Shown here: one piece after another, positions 62,879 to 64,000 of the stretch
Layout of the letters: every line of letters begins with the position of its first letter
How positions within the stretch are numbered: the stretch's first letter is position 1
Assembly (NCBI RefSeq): GCF_011250635.1
Contig: NZ_JAANNP010000002.1
Location: 526,129 to 590,128, forward strand
Direction: 5' to 3'
Length of the DNA: 64,000 bases
From: Motilibacter deserti
Lineage (GTDB): Bacteria; Actinomycetota; Actinomycetes; Motilibacterales; Motilibacteraceae
Program-made: the position numbers and the translations under genes
The notes under the pieces: generated by a model
What the model was told of the DNA's origin: nothing
Seen by the model: only the letters and a program-made list of their open reading frames with translations
The model's database searches: none

Positions 62879-64000
62879 ATGGCGAGCGGCGTGCGGAAGA
62901 TCCCCGGGGTGAGCGAGACGCTCGCCGCGGCCGTTGCCGCGCTCGGGGGCGCCGAGCGGCCGGGCCAGGTCAAGATGGCCGAGGCGGTCGCCGACGCGAT
63001 GGAGACCGGCGAGCACCTGCTGGTCCAGGCCGGCACCGGCACCGGCAAGTCGCTGGCCTACCTCGTGCCCGCCCTGCTGCACGCCGCGCGCGGGGACGGG
63101 CCGGTCGTGGTCGCGACCGCGACGCTCGCGCTGCAGGCCCAGATCGTCGACCGCGACCTGCCGCGGCTGGCCCACGCGGTGTCGCCGCTGCTCGGGCGCA
63201 AGCCGACGTTCGCGATCCTCAAGGGCCGCTCCAACTACGTCTGCAAGGCCAAGCTCTCCGGCGCCGTGCCGGACGACGACGCGTCGGCGCTCTTTTCAAC
63301 GCCGTCCACGCCGCTCGGCAAGGACGTGCAGCGGGCGCGCGAGTGGGCGGGCGAGACCGAGAGCGGCGACCGCGACGAGCTGGTGCCGGGCGTGTCGCAG
63401 CGGGCGTGGCGGCAGGTCAGCGTGACCTCGCGCGAGTGCGTGGGGGCGCAGAAGTGCGCGTTCGGCCAGGAGTGCTTCGCCGAGCTGGCCCGGGCGCGGG
63501 CCGCCGAGGCCGACGTCGTGGTGACCAACCACGCGCTGCTGGCGATCGACGCGCTGGAGTCCTTCGCGATCCTGCCCGAGCACGACGTGGTCGTGGTCGA
63601 CGAGGCCCACGAGCTGGTCGACCGGGTGACCGGTGTCGCGACCGCCGAGCTGACGGCCTCGATGGTCGAGCGGGCGGGGTCGCGGGCGCTCAAGCTGGTG
63701 GACGACGAGGCCGCCGACCTGCAGGACTCGGCCACCGAGCTGGCCCGGGCCATGGACGACCTCGCGCCGGGACGGCTTCCGTCGCCGCTGCCCGCCGCGC
63801 TCACCGACGCCCTGATCACGATGATGGACGCGGCGCGCGCGACCCAGTCCGCGCTCAACCGCGTGAAGGAGGCGGAGGAGGGCGACAAGAAGGCCGCCCG
63901 GGCGGCGGTCGACGCGGCGTACGAGGTGGCCGACCGGCTGCTCACCCAGTCCGCGTGGGACGTGGCCTGGGCCTCGGTCAACGAGCGCGGGCCGTCGGTC
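62879..64000 (+). CDS. dinG: DinG-type ATP-dependent DNA helicase (N-terminal part, truncated by window edge)
   Basis: Only the first 374 codons lie in the window; the frame is open at the right edge. It starts MASGVRKIPGVSETLAAAV at ATG 62879. Walker A is QAGTGTGKSLAY, followed by ATATLALQAQI. An iron-sulfur-type cysteine set follows: NYVCK (Cys122), then Cys187, Cys193 and Cys199 (RECVGAQKCAFGQECF). NHALLAIDAL and the DEAH box (VVVDEAHEL) complete the visible core. This matches DinG/XPD-like Fe-S helicases, which act 5' to 3' in repair. No LexA box is seen in its short upstream gap. Confidence 0.93.
   Translation, partial: MASGVRKIPGVSETLAAAVAALGGAERPGQVKMAEAVADAMETGEHLLVQAGTGTGKSLAYLVPALLHAARGDGPVVVATATLALQAQIVDRDLPRLAHAVSPLLGRKPTFAILKGRSNYVCKAKLSGAVPDDDASALFSTPSTPLGKDVQRAREWAGETESGDRDELVPGVSQRAWRQVSVTSRECVGAQKCAFGQECFAELARARAAEADVVVTNHALLAIDALESFAILPEHDVVVVDEAHELVDRVTGVATAELTASMVERAGSRALKLVDDEAADLQDSATELARAMDDLAPGRLPSPLPAALTDALITMMDAARATQSALNRVKEAEEGDKKAARAAVDAAYEVADRLLTQSAWDVAWASVNERGPSV

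Overview
The window is very GC-rich, uses GTG starts often, and carries the actinobacterial core order lhr-DUF3046-recA-recX-rny, miaB, miaA-dapF-hflX and dinG. Together with a SARP/AfsR-type regulator, a DtxR/IdeR-type iron box and a mycobacterial-type LexA box, this points to a high-GC actinomycete. Secreted arabinoxylan-degrading enzymes suggest a plant-litter or soil lifestyle. The genus cannot be fixed from sequence reading alone; a Motilibacter/Kineosporia-like actinomycete is only a guess.

Layout. 1-6.8 kb: 5' part of lhr (minus), DUF3046, a VOC gene split by a one-base frameshift, a divergent GNAT/LysR pair, then recA (with SOS box), recX and rny. 6.9-10.3 kb: a glutamate-type ABC importer operon (minus; gluA-gluB-gluC-gluD) with an 18-bp hairpin between gluB and gluC. 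10.3-13.5 kb: OmpR-type two-component system converging on a TAXI solute-binding protein. 13.7-23 kb: secreted-enzyme island with two M14 zinc carboxypeptidases, a multidomain GH43 enzyme and a GH62 arabinofuranosidase, with an almost ideal LacI-type operator upstream of GH62. 23.2-26 kb: miaB, an iron-boxed FhuF-like protein and a DUF2795 protein. 26.1-29 kb: NarL-type two-component system and a secreted protein of unknown function. 29.3-34.8 kb: LigB-like protein, miaA, a degenerate gamma-glutamyltranspeptidase-like protein, dapF, hflX. 35-38.2 kb: DUF4383 protein, TetR plus a dihydrofolate-reductase-like protein, and a membrane protein plus YtrA-type GntR. 38.5-60.7 kb: a BTAD-ATPase-TPR regulator, a 50-residue Trp-rich small ORF and two tandem giant secreted proteins (2922 and 3252 residues). 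60.7-64 kb: alpha/beta hydrolase divergent from an AraC regulator, then the 5' part of dinG.

The strongest candidate for an undescribed system is the 38.5-60.7 kb block. Two tandem paralogous giant exported proteins share a PKD-like module, a core of about 1,680 residues with EF-hand-like loops, an RTX-type calcium-binding array, a Pro/Gln linker and a terminal Calx-beta domain. The second carries an extra SGNH-hydrolase cassette of about 330 residues, which accounts for the length difference. Directly upstream lie a SARP-type regulator, a small ORF with strong coding signature and short direct repeats at 11- and 22-bp periods of the kind SARP proteins bind. The block sits between hflX and dinG, which are usually close together in related genomes, so it looks like an accessory insertion in a conserved neighbourhood.
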